From contig URPJ01000008.1 of assembly GCA_900549745.1 (NCBI GenBank), forward strand, positions 1 to 64,000: a DNA stretch of 64,000 nucleotides, written 5' to 3'. Positions 33,215 through 42,265 of the stretch are shown here, one piece after another. Position 1 is the stretch's first letter. The number at the start of each line of letters is the position of its first letter. The position numbers and the translations under genes were made by a program. Origin of the DNA: an uncultured Collinsella sp. GTDB taxonomy: Bacteria; Actinomycetota; Coriobacteriia; Coriobacteriales; Coriobacteriaceae. The notes beneath the pieces were generated by a model, which did not search any database, was not told the DNA's origin, and saw only the letters and a program-made list of their open reading frames with translations.

Positions 33215-35461
33215 TTACTCGGCGTCGTGGTGACGGCGGGGCTTGCGGCCTCCGTTGTCGCCGGGACGGCGCGGACGGTCGCTGCGCTCAGAGCGCTCGC
33301 GACGCGGACGCTCACGGCGCTGGAAGTGCTCGCCGTCGCCCTCGGAGGCACCCTCGGCACGAGCCGGGGCCTCGGGCTTATCCAGACGATCGAGCGAGAT
33401 CTTGCCGCGATCGTCAACCTCGATGACGACGACCTTGACCTCGTCGCCCACGTTGAGGACGTCCTCGACCTTCTCCACGCGGCCCTTGGCGACGCGGGAG
33501 ATGTGCAGCAGGCCGTCCTTGCCGGGCAGCAGGTTCACGAAGGCGCCGAATGGCTGGATGGAGACCACGCGACCGGTGTACTCCTCGCCCGGCTCGGGAA
33601 CCTTGATGATGAGCTTGATGCGCTCGACGGCCTGGTCGACGGACTCGCCGGTGCCGCCGACAAAGACGGTGCCGTCCTCCTGGATGTCGACCGAAGCGCC
33701 AGTCTCGTCCTGGATGCCGCGGATGACCTTACCGCCAGAACCGATGACGTCGCGGATCTTATCGGTCGGAACCTGGATGGAAACGATGCGCGGAGCGGTG
33801 CTACGCGTGGTGTGGCGCGGCTCGGGGATCACATCGAGCATCTTCTGCAGGATGAAGGCGCGACCCTCCTTGGCCTGCTGCAGGGCGCGGGCCAGGATGT
33901 CGAAGGTAAGACCGGTGGCCTTGTTGTCCATCTGCAGGGCGGTGATGCCCTCGGTGGTGCCGGTGACCTTAAAGTCCATGTCGCCCAGGAAGTCCTCAAG
34001 ACCCTGGATGTCGGACAGGACCACGGTCTTGCCCTCTTCCTGGATCAGACCCATGGCGATACCGGACACCGGGCGCTTAATGGGCACGCCGCCGTCCATA
34101 AGGGCGAGCGTGGAGCCGCAGGTCGAAGCCATTGAAGAGGAGCCGTTGGACTCCATGACCTCGGAGACGACGCGGATGGCATAGGGGAACTCGTTCTCGT
34201 CGGGGAGCACCGGAAGCAGGGCGCGCTCGGCAAGGTTGCCATGGCCGATCTCGCGGCGCTTGGGGCTGCCCATGCGGCCGGTCTCGCCGGTGCAGAACGG
34301 CGGGAAGTTGTAGTGGTGCATGTAGCGCTTGCCCTCGGTAGGCTCGATGGTATCCAGACGCTGGCCCTCGTTGAGCATGCCGAGCGAAAGAACCGAGAGC
34401 ACCTGGGTCTGGCCGCGCTGGAACAGGCCGGAGCCGTGAACGAGCGGCAGGTAGTTGTCCTTCACCATGATGGGGCGGATCTCATCGGCGGCACGGCCAT
34501 CGACGCGCTCGCCGGTCTCGACGACCATGGTGCGCATGGCCTTCTTCTCGAGCTTCTTGAGCGCCACGGGAATCTCGCGCTCCCAAGCGGCCTGCTCCTC
34601 CTCGGTGAACTCGGCTCGGATGGACTCCTTCAGAGCCTCGACCTTGCCGATACGGGAGAGCTTGTCGGCGTCGCGAAGGGCGGCTGCCATCTCGTCGTAG
34701 TGGGCGAAGATGCGCTCCTGGACCTCCTCGACGGGCTGGTCGAGCGGGTACTCCTTCTTGACGATGGGGCCGTTGACTTGCTCCCACTCGGCGACGAACT
34801 CGTCCTGAGCCTGGCAGAAGGCAGCAAGGGCCTCCTGGCCAAACTTCATGGCGGCGAGCATGTCGTCCTCGGAGATCTCCTCGGCGCCGGCCTCGACCAT
34901 CGAGATGAAGTCGGCAGAGCCGCCCAGCTCCAGGTCCAGATCGGAGTTCTCGCGCTCCTCGTAGGTGGGGTTGACGATAAACTCGCCGGTCTCCACGTTA
35001 CGGCCGATGCGCACGCAGGCAAGCGGGCCCTCGAAGGGCACGCCGCCGAGCGTCATGGCCAGAGAGGCACCCATGACGTTGATGACGTCGAAGGGGTTGA
35101 CCTGGTCGGCAACGAGCGAGGTGGCGACGATGTGCACCTCGTTGCGGAAGCCGTCCGGGAAGCTCGGGCGAATCGGACGGTCGATCATGCGCGCGGTGAG
35201 CGTGGCCTTCTCACTGGGACGGCCCTCACGCTTGAGGTAACCACCCGGGATGCGGCCGGCGGCGTACATCTTCTCGTTGAAGTCGACGGTCAGCGGGAAG
35301 AAGTCGTAGTTCTTGCGCTCCTTGGAGACGACCACGGTGTCGAGCATCGTGGTGTCGCCCTGCTTGACCAGGCAGGCGCCGGTGGCCTGCTTGGCAAGCT
35401 CGCCCGACTCAAAGGTGTAGGTCTTGCCGTACAGCTCAAAGGTCTTGGATACGAGTGTCAT
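33215..35461 (-). CDS. pnp: Polynucleotide phosphorylase
   Basis: 748 residues; trimeric 3'-5' phosphorolytic exoribonuclease. Two RNase PH domains (about 15-230 and 320-550) with a helical domain between. KH domain about 585-640 (DKIRDVIGSGGKVIRGIQDETG) and S1 domain about 655-725. The tail is Arg/Gly/Glu-rich and low-complexity. It follows rpsO with its own terminator, the usual rpsO-pnp order. Length is normal. Confidence 0.98.
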   Translation of the reverse strand: MTLVSKTFELYGKTYTFESGELAKQATGACLVKQGDTTMLDTVVVSKERKNYDFFPLTVDFNEKMYAAGRIPGGYLKREGRPSEKATLTARMIDRPIRPSFPDGFRNEVHIVATSLVADQVNPFDVINVMGASLAMTLGGVPFEGPLACVRIGRNVETGEFIVNPTYEERENSDLDLELGGSADFISMVEAGAEEISEDDMLAAMKFGQEALAAFCQAQDEFVAEWEQVNGPIVKKEYPLDQPVEEVQERIFAHYDEMAAALRDADKLSRIGKVEALKESIRAEFTEEEQAAWEREIPVALKKLEKKAMRTMVVETGERVDGRAADEIRPIMVKDNYLPLVHGSGLFQRGQTQVLSVLSLGMLNEGQRLDTIEPTEGKRYMHHYNFPPFCTGETGRMGSPKRREIGHGNLAERALLPVLPDENEFPYAIRVVSEVMESNGSSSMASTCGSTLALMDGGVPIKRPVSGIAMGLIQEEGKTVVLSDIQGLEDFLGDMDFKVTGTTEGITALQMDNKATGLTFDILARALQQAKEGRAFILQKMLDVIPEPRHTTRSTAPRIVSIQVPTDKIRDVIGSGGKVIRGIQDETGASVDIQEDGTVFVGGTGESVDQAVERIKLIIKVPEPGEEYTGRVVSIQPFGAFVNLLPGKDGLLHISRVAKGRVEKVEDVLNVGDEVKVVVIEVDDRGKISLDRLDKPEAPARAEGASEGDGEHFQRRERPRRERSERSDRPRRPGDNGGRKPRRHHDAE

Positions 35462-35564
35462 TGTTCTCCTTTACCCCACAGGCCCCTTGCCTGCGGGCTT
35501 CTCATGTGACGCGGGCCCCCTGCCCCCGCCACGCTTCAGAGCGTGATTGTTCACGCCCTTACAC

Positions 35565-35596
35565 AAAAAGAGCGCCCCGCTGCGCAGGACGCTCTT
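35565..35596 (-). terminator. Terminator of rpsO
   Basis: On the minus strand AAGAGCG pairs with CGCTCTT around a GC-rich middle, followed by TTTTTG. It lies 16 bases past the rpsO stop, between rpsO and pnp. Confidence 0.85.
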
Positions 35597-35611
35597 AGCA
35601 TGTACAAATCC

Positions 35612-35890
35612 TTACTGGATGTTGTCGCGGATGCCCAGAGCCTTGATGAGCTCACGGTACTCGACGATGTCGTTCTTCTTGATGTAGGAGAGAAGACGAC
35701 GACGACGGCCGACGAGCATGAGCAGGCCACGACGGGTGTGGAAGTCCTTCTGGTGGGACTTCATGTGCTCGGTCAGCTCCTTGATGCGCTCGGACAGGAT
35801 GGCGACCTGAACCTTGGGGTTGCCGGTGTCGACCGGGGTGTTACCGAACTGGGCAGTCAGCTCAGCCTTGCGCTCTTTGGAAACAGTCAT
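35612..35890 (-). CDS. rpsO: 30S ribosomal protein S15
   Basis: 92 residues, helical protein that binds the central domain of 16S rRNA early in 30S assembly. Family features: QVAILSERIKELTEHMKSHQKDFHTRRGLLMLVGRRRRLLSYI (central helices, broken here into SERIKELTEHMK and RRGLLMLVGRRRRLL as diagnostic pieces). GAAAGG lies before the ATG at 35890. In many bacteria S15 represses its own mRNA; no leader pseudoknot could be judged by eye here. Confidence 0.97.
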   Translation of the reverse strand: MTVSKERKAELTAQFGNTPVDTGNPKVQVAILSERIKELTEHMKSHQKDFHTRRGLLMLVGRRRRLLSYIKKNDIVEYRELIKALGIRDNIQ

Positions 35891-36028
35891 TGTTTCACCT
35901 TTCGTTTAACGTCGCCCACGGGCAACTCGATTCGCCTCGGACTGGGAAGCCGCCGGTGGAGCGAGCAACCAAGGTCGAGGTACCAACAGGCCGATATGTT
36001 ACCACAAGCAGCCCGCGCCTGCGCATCA

Positions 36029-36778
36029 TCACCGACCCAACATGAATTCCATCGCACGGAGGCGCTGGTCGGTATGCGTCGCCGCCCACACATGCGAAAG
36101 CCCGAGTAAGAACGCCGCCGTATGCGGGTCGATTTTCTCGGCCATAAGCGCATCGAAGGTCATCGACATGAGGGCGCGCAGCCACGCGACCTCACCGGTC
36201 GACACCAGCTCGGCACCCGGAACGCTCGACGCGCACGACCCGCACATGAGACCGCCCGCCTGGGGCGAAAAATACGACAGCATGGGGTCTCCGCACAGCA
36301 CGCAGGCCGAAAAATCGGGTCGATAGCCAACGTGCGACAGCAGCTTAAAGACATATGCCGCCACAAGTAGGTCCATATGAGCCGTGTCGAGCCCGCTGCC
36401 CACCAGGGCAAGAGCTCGCTGCGTTATGGCAAAGGTAAACGGGTCCTCGGCGTCCTCGAACGAGCACACGCGCGCGACCTCGGCGATCGCGCTTGCGGCG
36501 CAGGTCGTCTCGTAATCGGGCGCAGCGCCGAGCGGCGCCTCCATAAGCTCGGCCTGGGAAACCACGTCGAGTGACCGTCCATGTGCAAGCAGCATATCGA
36601 CCGTACAGAACAGCTCGCAGCGCGCAGCCAGGCGTCCGCCGGGTTTGCGGGCGCCCTTTGCCACGGCACGAACCTGCCGACCCCGCTCGTCAAGCATCGT
36701 CAGGATCAGGTCCGTCTCTTTGAGCTTCGTCTTGTCGAGGACGAGCACCTTCGTGCGATATGTCCGGGAGCCTGCCAT
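36029..36778 (-). CDS. recO: DNA repair protein RecO
   Basis: 249 residues; helps RecA displace single-strand-binding protein. N-terminal OB fold (TYRTKVLVLDKTKLKETDLIL), helical middle, and a zinc motif near 160-185 (CVLCGD, then MCGSCAS). Length is normal. It follows era in a conserved era-recO order and precedes rpsO across a gap of 138 bases that shows no gene. Confidence 0.95.
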   Translation of the reverse strand: MAGSRTYRTKVLVLDKTKLKETDLILTMLDERGRQVRAVAKGARKPGGRLAARCELFCTVDMLLAHGRSLDVVSQAELMEAPLGAAPDYETTCAASAIAEVARVCSFEDAEDPFTFAITQRALALVGSGLDTAHMDLLVAAYVFKLLSHVGYRPDFSACVLCGDPMLSYFSPQAGGLMCGSCASSVPGAELVSTGEVAWLRALMSMTFDALMAEKIDPHTAAFLLGLSHVWAATHTDQRLRAMEFMLGR

Positions 36779-36793
36779 GCGCGCCGCGAGTCC

Positions 36794-37861
36794 TTACTCC
36801 TCGGCGTTGTAGCCAAAGCGGCGAATCTGGGCCTCGTCGTCACGCCAGCCGGCCTTGACCTTCACGTCCAGCTCCAAAAAGACCTGCGTGCCAAAAATGC
36901 GCTCAAGATCGCGACGGGCGTCGATACCGATATGCTTGATCATCTCGCCGCCCTTGCCGATGATGATGCCCTTTTGGCCCTCGCGCTCGACGTAAATGGT
37001 GGCGTGCACGCGAAGCACCTTCTTGGTCTGCTCGAGCGCATCGCAGATCACGCCAACGGAGTGCGGGATCTCATCACGGGTGCGGCGCAAGACCTTCTCG
37101 CGCACAAACTCGGCAACGAGCGTCTCGTCGGAAGCGTCGGTACCCATGTCCTCGGGGAACCAACGCGGACCCTCAGGCAAAAAGTGCGCAACGGTCTCGA
37201 TAAATGCATCGACGTTGAAGTTCTTGACCGACGACGTCACGATCTCGTCGTCATATTCCATGAGTTCGTGGGCTGCCTTAAGCTGCTCCATGACCTGTGT
37301 GGGGTCGGCCTCATCGGCCTTGGTGAGCACCAGGACCTTCTTGGAACGAGCGTTCTTGACGCGCTCGGCAACCCAGGCGTCTCCCCTGCCGATCGGTTTG
37401 GTGGCATCAATCAAAAACGCGACAACATCGACATCGTTCAGCTCGAACAGCGCGCTCTTGTTGAGCTCGGATCCCAAGCCGTCCTTGGGCTTATGAATAC
37501 CGGGGGTATCGACAAAGACCAGCTGGTAGCCGGGGCGGTTGACGACGGCGCGCATGCGGCGGCGGGTCGTCTGGGCCACCGGCGAGGTGATGGCGACCTT
37601 TTTGCCATAGCAGGCATTAAGCAGCGTAGACTTGCCAGCGTTGGGACGACCGACCAGGGCCACAAAGCCGCTGCGGAAACCGGGCTCCACGTCACCAAAG
37701 CCCGCGAGGTTGTCGTCCTCGTCGCACAGGGCGTCGAGTTCCTCGTCGCTCATACCCTCAAACGGGTCGAACTCCTCGACATCCTCGAGCTCCTCGGTAT
37801 CCACCGCGTCCAGGGACTCGTCGTCCAAAATCTCATCGGTAGGCTGCATATTGTCGGACAT
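36794..37861 (-). CDS. era: GTPase Era with an acidic N-terminal extension
   Basis: 355 residues; binds 16S rRNA and supports 30S maturation. G1 is GRPNAGKS at about 71-78, G3 DTPG, G4 TKAD, and the C-terminal KH domain contains IIIGKGGEMIKHIG. Family members are about 300 residues; here an extra 60 or so precede the G domain, very rich in Asp and Glu (DILDDESLDAVDTEELEDVE and following). A start near the G domain was considered, but the first ATG has AAAGGG upstream and the extension keeps the codon use of the gene. Confidence 0.96.
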   Translation of the reverse strand: MSDNMQPTDEILDDESLDAVDTEELEDVEEFDPFEGMSDEELDALCDEDDNLAGFGDVEPGFRSGFVALVGRPNAGKSTLLNACYGKKVAITSPVAQTTRRRMRAVVNRPGYQLVFVDTPGIHKPKDGLGSELNKSALFELNDVDVVAFLIDATKPIGRGDAWVAERVKNARSKKVLVLTKADEADPTQVMEQLKAAHELMEYDDEIVTSSVKNFNVDAFIETVAHFLPEGPRWFPEDMGTDASDETLVAEFVREKVLRRTRDEIPHSVGVICDALEQTKKVLRVHATIYVEREGQKGIIIGKGGEMIKHIGIDARRDLERIFGTQVFLELDVKVKAGWRDDEAQIRRFGYNAEE

Positions 37862-37873
37862 GGGAATCCCTTT

Positions 37874-38251
37874 CTAAATAAAGTCGAGCGCGTGGGCAAA
37901 TACCAGTACGCCCACAATCGCGGCGGTGATGGAAAGAACGTATACAGAGGCGGCGGCGATGTCCTTCGCACGCTTTGCCAGCGGATGGAGCTCCTGGGTC
38001 GCCAGGTCGACGATGGCCTCCATAGCGGTGTTGCACAGCTCGCCATGAATCACCAGGCCGCAGCAGATGATGACCGTAGCCCACTCGGCAATATCGAGCC
38101 CCACGATACAGCCGGCAATGACGGTGCACACGCCTGCCACGAGCATGACCTTAATGTTGCGCTCGGTCTTGACGGCGGTGACGAAGCCCTCCATGGCGTA
38201 GGAGAACGACTTTAAGAAGGACGGATGGTCCTTGTTCGATCCGGGAATCAT
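37874..38251 (-). CDS. dgkA: Diacylglycerol/undecaprenol kinase (DgkA family)
   Basis: 125 residues, three membrane helices. The family signature GELCNTAMEAIVDL (normally E-L-x-N-T-A-x-E) and the C-terminal AKDIAAASV stretch are present. Gram-positive members phosphorylate undecaprenol to recycle the cell-wall lipid carrier, while the E. coli enzyme phosphorylates diacylglycerol; the substrate is not decided here. It sits between ybeY and era, a conserved order. Confidence 0.95.
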   Translation of the reverse strand: MIPGSNKDHPSFLKSFSYAMEGFVTAVKTERNIKVMLVAGVCTVIAGCIVGLDIAEWATVIICCGLVIHGELCNTAMEAIVDLATQELHPLAKRAKDIAAASVYVLSITAAIVGVLVFAHALDFI

Positions 38252-38260
38252 AGACGGCTC

Positions 38261-38770
38261 CTAGTCGTGGGCGTGGTTGGTGATGGGGCCGACGTGGACC
38301 AGCTTGGGGTCCTCGCCGCGCTCGAGCGCCAGATCGCGCAGGATGGCGTCCTCGCGGGCCTCCATGACCTCGGCCTCGTCGTCCTCGATATGGTCATACC
38401 CCAGCAGGTGCAGCATGCCATGCACGAGCATCAGGCGGCACTCGTCGGCAGGGGCATTGCCAAAGCCGGGGGCCTGACGGGCAATGACTTGCGGGGCCAG
38501 GATGATATCGCCAAGCTCAAGCGTCTCGTCGGCGGGAATATCCTCGTCAAAGGCCGAGTCGCATTCAAACGAGAGGACATCGGTGGTGCGGTCGATACCG
38601 CGCCACTCGTGGTTGAGCTCGTGCATCTCGTCCTCGTCGACATACGAAAGGGAAATCTCGACTTCACGCTCAACGCCTTCGGCGGCAAGCACGACCTCGC
38701 AGATGTGTTCTACCTCCTGCGCGTCGAGCAGCGTATCGAGCTCGGCATCGTTGCTGATCAATACACTCAA
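38261..38770 (-). CDS. ybeY: Endoribonuclease YbeY
   Basis: 169 residues; zinc-dependent RNase for 16S rRNA 3'-end maturation and 70S quality control. The metal motif H-G-x-L-H-L-x-G-Y-D-H is complete (HGMLHLLGYDH, about 116-126). The TDVLSFE segment is typical. Its start overlaps the phoH stop by four bases, so the two are coupled. Confidence 0.97.
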   Translation of the reverse strand: MSVLISNDAELDTLLDAQEVEHICEVVLAAEGVEREVEISLSYVDEDEMHELNHEWRGIDRTTDVLSFECDSAFDEDIPADETLELGDIILAPQVIARQAPGFGNAPADECRLMLVHGMLHLLGYDHIEDDEAEVMEAREDAILRDLALERGEDPKLVHVGPITNHAHD

Positions 38771-39753
38771 CGGGACTCCTTTCGGTCGCGCGGGCGCTGC
38801 TCGCGCACGTCATCATAAGCTTCATATGCCTCGACGATACGACCCACCAGGGCATGGCGCACCACGTCGGCGCGCTCCAGGTGCGCAAACGCCACATCGT
38901 CAACACGGCCCAAAATCTTCTCGACATCCGCCAAGCCACCACGACGGCCCACCAGGTCACGCTGGCTCAGGTCGCCGGTAATCACAAACTTGGAGTTAAA
39001 GCCCAGGCGCGTCAGAAACATCTTCATCTGCTCGGGCGTGGTATTTTGGGCCTCGTCGAGCACCACGAAGGCGTCGCTCAGCGTGCGGCCGCGCATGTAG
39101 GCAAGCGGGGCGATCTCGATCACGCCGCGCTCCATGAGCTCATCGGTGCGCTCGCGATCCATCATGCAAAATAGGGCGTCGTAGAGCGGGCGCATGTACG
39201 GATCGATCTTTTCCTCGAGGGTGCCGGGCAAAAAGCCCAGGTTCTCCCCCGCCTCGACAACCGGACGCGTCAAGATCAGACGGCCCACCTCGTGACGCTT
39301 GAGTGCGGCAACAGCGAGCGCCATGGCCAGATAGGTCTTACCGGTACCGGCAGGACCCAAGCCAAACGTGATGGTATTTGAGCGGATGGCATCCACATAG
39401 CGCTTTTGACCGAGCGTCTTGGGGCGAATGACGCGACCGCGATACGAAAGCAGCACGTCATCGCGAAGCGACGTAGCCTCGTGCTCACCGTCGCGCAAGA
39501 CGGCCAGGCAGCGAGAGACATCGTCGGCAGAAAGCGTGCGCCCGGAAGCAGCCTCACGAAAGGCATGTTCGAAAAAACGCGCGACCAGTTCGACCTCGTC
39601 CGGGTCACCGCTCACGGCGATGCTGTCGCCACGGGCGACCACGTGGGCGCGAACTGAGCTCTCCAGCGCACGAAGGACGCCGTCGCCGGCACCCAAAACG
39701 CGCGAGGGGTCAATACCCTCGGGAACGGTAAGTCTAATCTTCGAGGCTTCCAT
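38767..39753 (-). CDS. phoH: PhoH-family ATPase
   Basis: 328 residues. Walker A GPAGTGKT and Walker B FVVLDEAQN, with ITGDLSQRD, are the PhoH signature (PhoH/YbeZ); an N-terminal KH-like segment precedes them. YbeZ partners YbeY in rRNA processing, and the genes here are coupled. The ATG at 39753 has AGGGAGG just before it and lies inside the last 20 bases of mtaB. An in-frame start at 39858 would run further into mtaB and is unlikely. Confidence 0.96.
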   Translation of the reverse strand: MEASKIRLTVPEGIDPSRVLGAGDGVLRALESSVRAHVVARGDSIAVSGDPDEVELVARFFEHAFREAASGRTLSADDVSRCLAVLRDGEHEATSLRDDVLLSYRGRVIRPKTLGQKRYVDAIRSNTITFGLGPAGTGKTYLAMALAVAALKRHEVGRLILTRPVVEAGENLGFLPGTLEEKIDPYMRPLYDALFCMMDRERTDELMERGVIEIAPLAYMRGRTLSDAFVVLDEAQNTTPEQMKMFLTRLGFNSKFVITGDLSQRDLVGRRGGLADVEKILGRVDDVAFAHLERADVVRHALVGRIVEAYEAYDDVREQRPRDRKESR

Positions 39754-41026
39754 GAACCTCCCTGCGTGCATGGACCAAGCCGGAATCATCGACTCCGATG
39801 ATAGCAACATCGAGCAGGCACGGGGCTGTAAGTCCACAGGTATCGTCAAGACGGGCATGATGGAACGAGCCGAGCGTCAGGTTGTCACCATACTCGAGCA
39901 CGGCACGCTCGACCGTGCCCACGCGACGACGAGCGTCGGCAATAGCGAGCTCCTGTGCGGCGGCCCGCATACGGCGGCTGCGCTCGGCCATAACCTCGGG
40001 TGGCACCTGGTCGGGCATGTCGGCAGCAAGGGTACCGGGACGCTTGCTGTAGCGGAACACGTGCATACGCGAGAAACCCACACGGCGGCACAGCGCCAGC
40101 GACTCCTCGAACTCCTCGTCCGTCTCACCAGGAAAACCGACGATAACGTCGCACGAAAGGGACGCCTGGGGCAAGTTGGCGCGAATCATACGCACCGTGT
40201 CCTCAAAGGCCTCGGCGCTATAGGGACGGCCCATGCGATGCAGGGTCGCCGTGCAGCCGGACTGCACGGGCAGGTGCAAAAACGGGGCGATACGCTGCGG
40301 GTAGCGCGCCATAACCTTAAGCAGGCGCTCGGAGATATCCATGGGCTCGACCGAGGAAATGCGCACATGCGGAATAGACGTGCGCTCCATGATGGCCACG
40401 AGCAGCTCATCGATTTCGACGTGCTCGTCGGTCGCGCTCTTGCCATCGTAGGCACCCAGGTTCACACCGGTCAGCACCACCTCGGGCACGCCGGCCTCCT
40501 GGGCCTCGCGAACTTGCTCGAGCACGGACTCGACGGGCACGGAGCGCTCGGGGCCGCGCGCCTTCCACACAATGCAATAGGTGCAGCGATGGTTGCAGCC
40601 ATCCTGAATCTTCACGCCCAGGCGAGAGCGACCGAGCGCATCGACCACCTCGCCATCGCTGCAGGCGGGAACGCTATCGGACTCAACACCCAGCACCTCG
40701 CAAACACGTTCGGCGACATCGATCTTGGACGGCTCGGCAATCACGCGATCCGAAAGCTCCGACAGCTCCTCGGGATGCAAATTGACCACGCATCCGGTCA
40801 CGACCACATAGGGCTCGTTTGGATGGGCCAGCGCATGACGGACGGCCTTACGGGTCTTAGCCTCGGCCTCGCCCGTAACGGCACAAGTGTTAATGACGAT
40901 CAGATCGGCATCCTGGGGCTCCACAATAGCAAAGCCCAAGCGCATAAGATCGGCAGTGATACGGTCAGACTCAACCCGGTTGACACGGCAGCCGAGGTTG
41001 ACGACGGAAATATGGGGTGCGAGCAC
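39734..41026 (-). CDS. mtaB: tRNA (N6-threonylcarbamoyladenosine) methylthiotransferase MtaB
   Basis: 430 residues; radical-SAM enzyme turning t6A37 into ms2t6A37. N-terminal cysteines in NLGCRVNRVESDRI, NTCAVTGEAEAK and VTGCVVNL, and the radical-SAM motif DGCNHRCTYCIV. TRAM-like C-terminus. It is distinguished from MiaB and RimO by the NTCAVTGEAEAK segment and the dnaJ neighbour. Third methylthiotransferase of the window. Overlaps phoH by 20 bases. Confidence 0.95.
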   Translation of the reverse strand: MLAPHISVVNLGCRVNRVESDRITADLMRLGFAIVEPQDADLIVINTCAVTGEAEAKTRKAVRHALAHPNEPYVVVTGCVVNLHPEELSELSDRVIAEPSKIDVAERVCEVLGVESDSVPACSDGEVVDALGRSRLGVKIQDGCNHRCTYCIVWKARGPERSVPVESVLEQVREAQEAGVPEVVLTGVNLGAYDGKSATDEHVEIDELLVAIMERTSIPHVRISSVEPMDISERLLKVMARYPQRIAPFLHLPVQSGCTATLHRMGRPYSAEAFEDTVRMIRANLPQASLSCDVIVGFPGETDEEFEESLALCRRVGFSRMHVFRYSKRPGTLAADMPDQVPPEVMAERSRRMRAAAQELAIADARRRVGTVERAVLEYGDNLTLGSFHHARLDDTCGLTAPCLLDVAIIGVDDSGLVHARREVHGSLED

Positions 41027-41035
41027 GCGGGCTCC

Positions 41036-42184
41036 TTAATCGAGGATATCGTCGAGGGCACTCTTGATACGGTCGGTCACCGACTTCTTACCAGAAGCGA
41101 CGTCATCGCCCATCTCATCGGCAAAAGCACGGAGCAGCTCGCGCTGCTTATTGGAAAGATTGGTGGGAACGACCACGCGCAGTTGCACGATCAGGCGGCC
41201 ACGCGAACCGCCACCGCCAATGCGCGGCATGCCGTAATTATTGACGCTCACGGTGTCGCCGTACTGGGCGCCGGCGGGAACCGTCACCTTAACGACCTCG
41301 TCGGGCATAATGCCCTCGACCTCAATCTCGCAGCCGAGCGCAGCCTGCGCAATCGAGATATCGCTCACCAGGTACAGGTCATCACCGTTGCGCTTAAAGC
41401 GCTCATGGTCGGCGACGCGCACGTTGACAATCAGGTCGCCCGAAGGCTCGCCGCGAAGGCCGGCCTCGCCAAAGCCGCTCACACGAAGCTGGCGACCGGT
41501 CGAAACGCCGGCGGGAATATCGATGTCGATCTTTTCGTGCGAAGGCGTGCGGCCTTGACCGTCGCAGGTCTCGCAGGGATGATCGATAACCGTGCCCTCG
41601 CCATGGCAGTCGGGGCAAGGCGAGGAAGACTGAACCTGGCCCAAAAACGATCGCTGAACCGTCGTGACGTAGCCCGTACCGTGGCAGCGGCCGCACTGCT
41701 TTTCCTGTGCGCCCTCTGCCCTACCGGTGCCATTGCAGTCCTCGCAAGGAGCAAGGCGGTCATAGCTGATTGTCTTTTTGCAGCCGAGCGCCGCCTCCTC
41801 GAGCGTCACCGAAAGCGAGATGGCCATATCACGTCCGCGACGACGCTCACGACGGCTGCGGGCGCCACCGCCGGCACCGCCGCCAAAGAACGACGAGAAC
41901 AAGTCGTCCATGCCCATGCCACCAAAGATATCGTTGATATCGACGTAGCCGGAGCCACCGGGGCCGTCGGCAGTGCCGTAACGGTCGTAGTTAGCACGCT
42001 TCTGCTCATCGGAAAGAACGGAATATGCCTCGTTGAGCTCTTTGAACTTAGCCTCGGCCTCGGGGTCGTCCGAAACGTCCGGGTGTACGGTACGGGCCTT
42101 CTTTAGAAACGCGCGCTTAATCGTCCGCGCGTCGGCATCCTTGTCGACGCCAAGCACCTCGTAGTAATCCCTATTTTCCGACAC
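41036..42184 (-). CDS. dnaJ: Chaperone DnaJ
   Basis: 382 residues; co-chaperone of DnaK. J domain (1-65, HPD motif in RTVHPDVSD), Gly/Phe-rich linker with FGGGAGGGAR, four CxxCxGxG zinc repeats (CEDCNGTG, CGRCHGTG, CPDCHGEG, CETCDGQG) and both C-terminal substrate domains. The start is a GTG at 42184: GGAAGGA lies seven bases before it, and upstream codons are not conserved. No dnaK or grpE is nearby. The next gene upstream is a second, altered DnaJ. Confidence 0.96.
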   Translation of the reverse strand: MSENRDYYEVLGVDKDADARTIKRAFLKKARTVHPDVSDDPEAEAKFKELNEAYSVLSDEQKRANYDRYGTADGPGGSGYVDINDIFGGMGMDDLFSSFFGGGAGGGARSRRERRRGRDMAISLSVTLEEAALGCKKTISYDRLAPCEDCNGTGRAEGAQEKQCGRCHGTGYVTTVQRSFLGQVQSSSPCPDCHGEGTVIDHPCETCDGQGRTPSHEKIDIDIPAGVSTGRQLRVSGFGEAGLRGEPSGDLIVNVRVADHERFKRNGDDLYLVSDISIAQAALGCEIEVEGIMPDEVVKVTVPAGAQYGDTVSVNNYGMPRIGGGGSRGRLIVQLRVVVPTNLSNKQRELLRAFADEMGDDVASGKKSVTDRIKSALDDILD

Positions 42185-42265
42185 GACCGAATCCTTCCGA
42201 CTTTCATTATTGTCACAGTGCGTCCTATACCCAAGCTGGGCCGGCCGCAAACAGAGGGTTTGATG

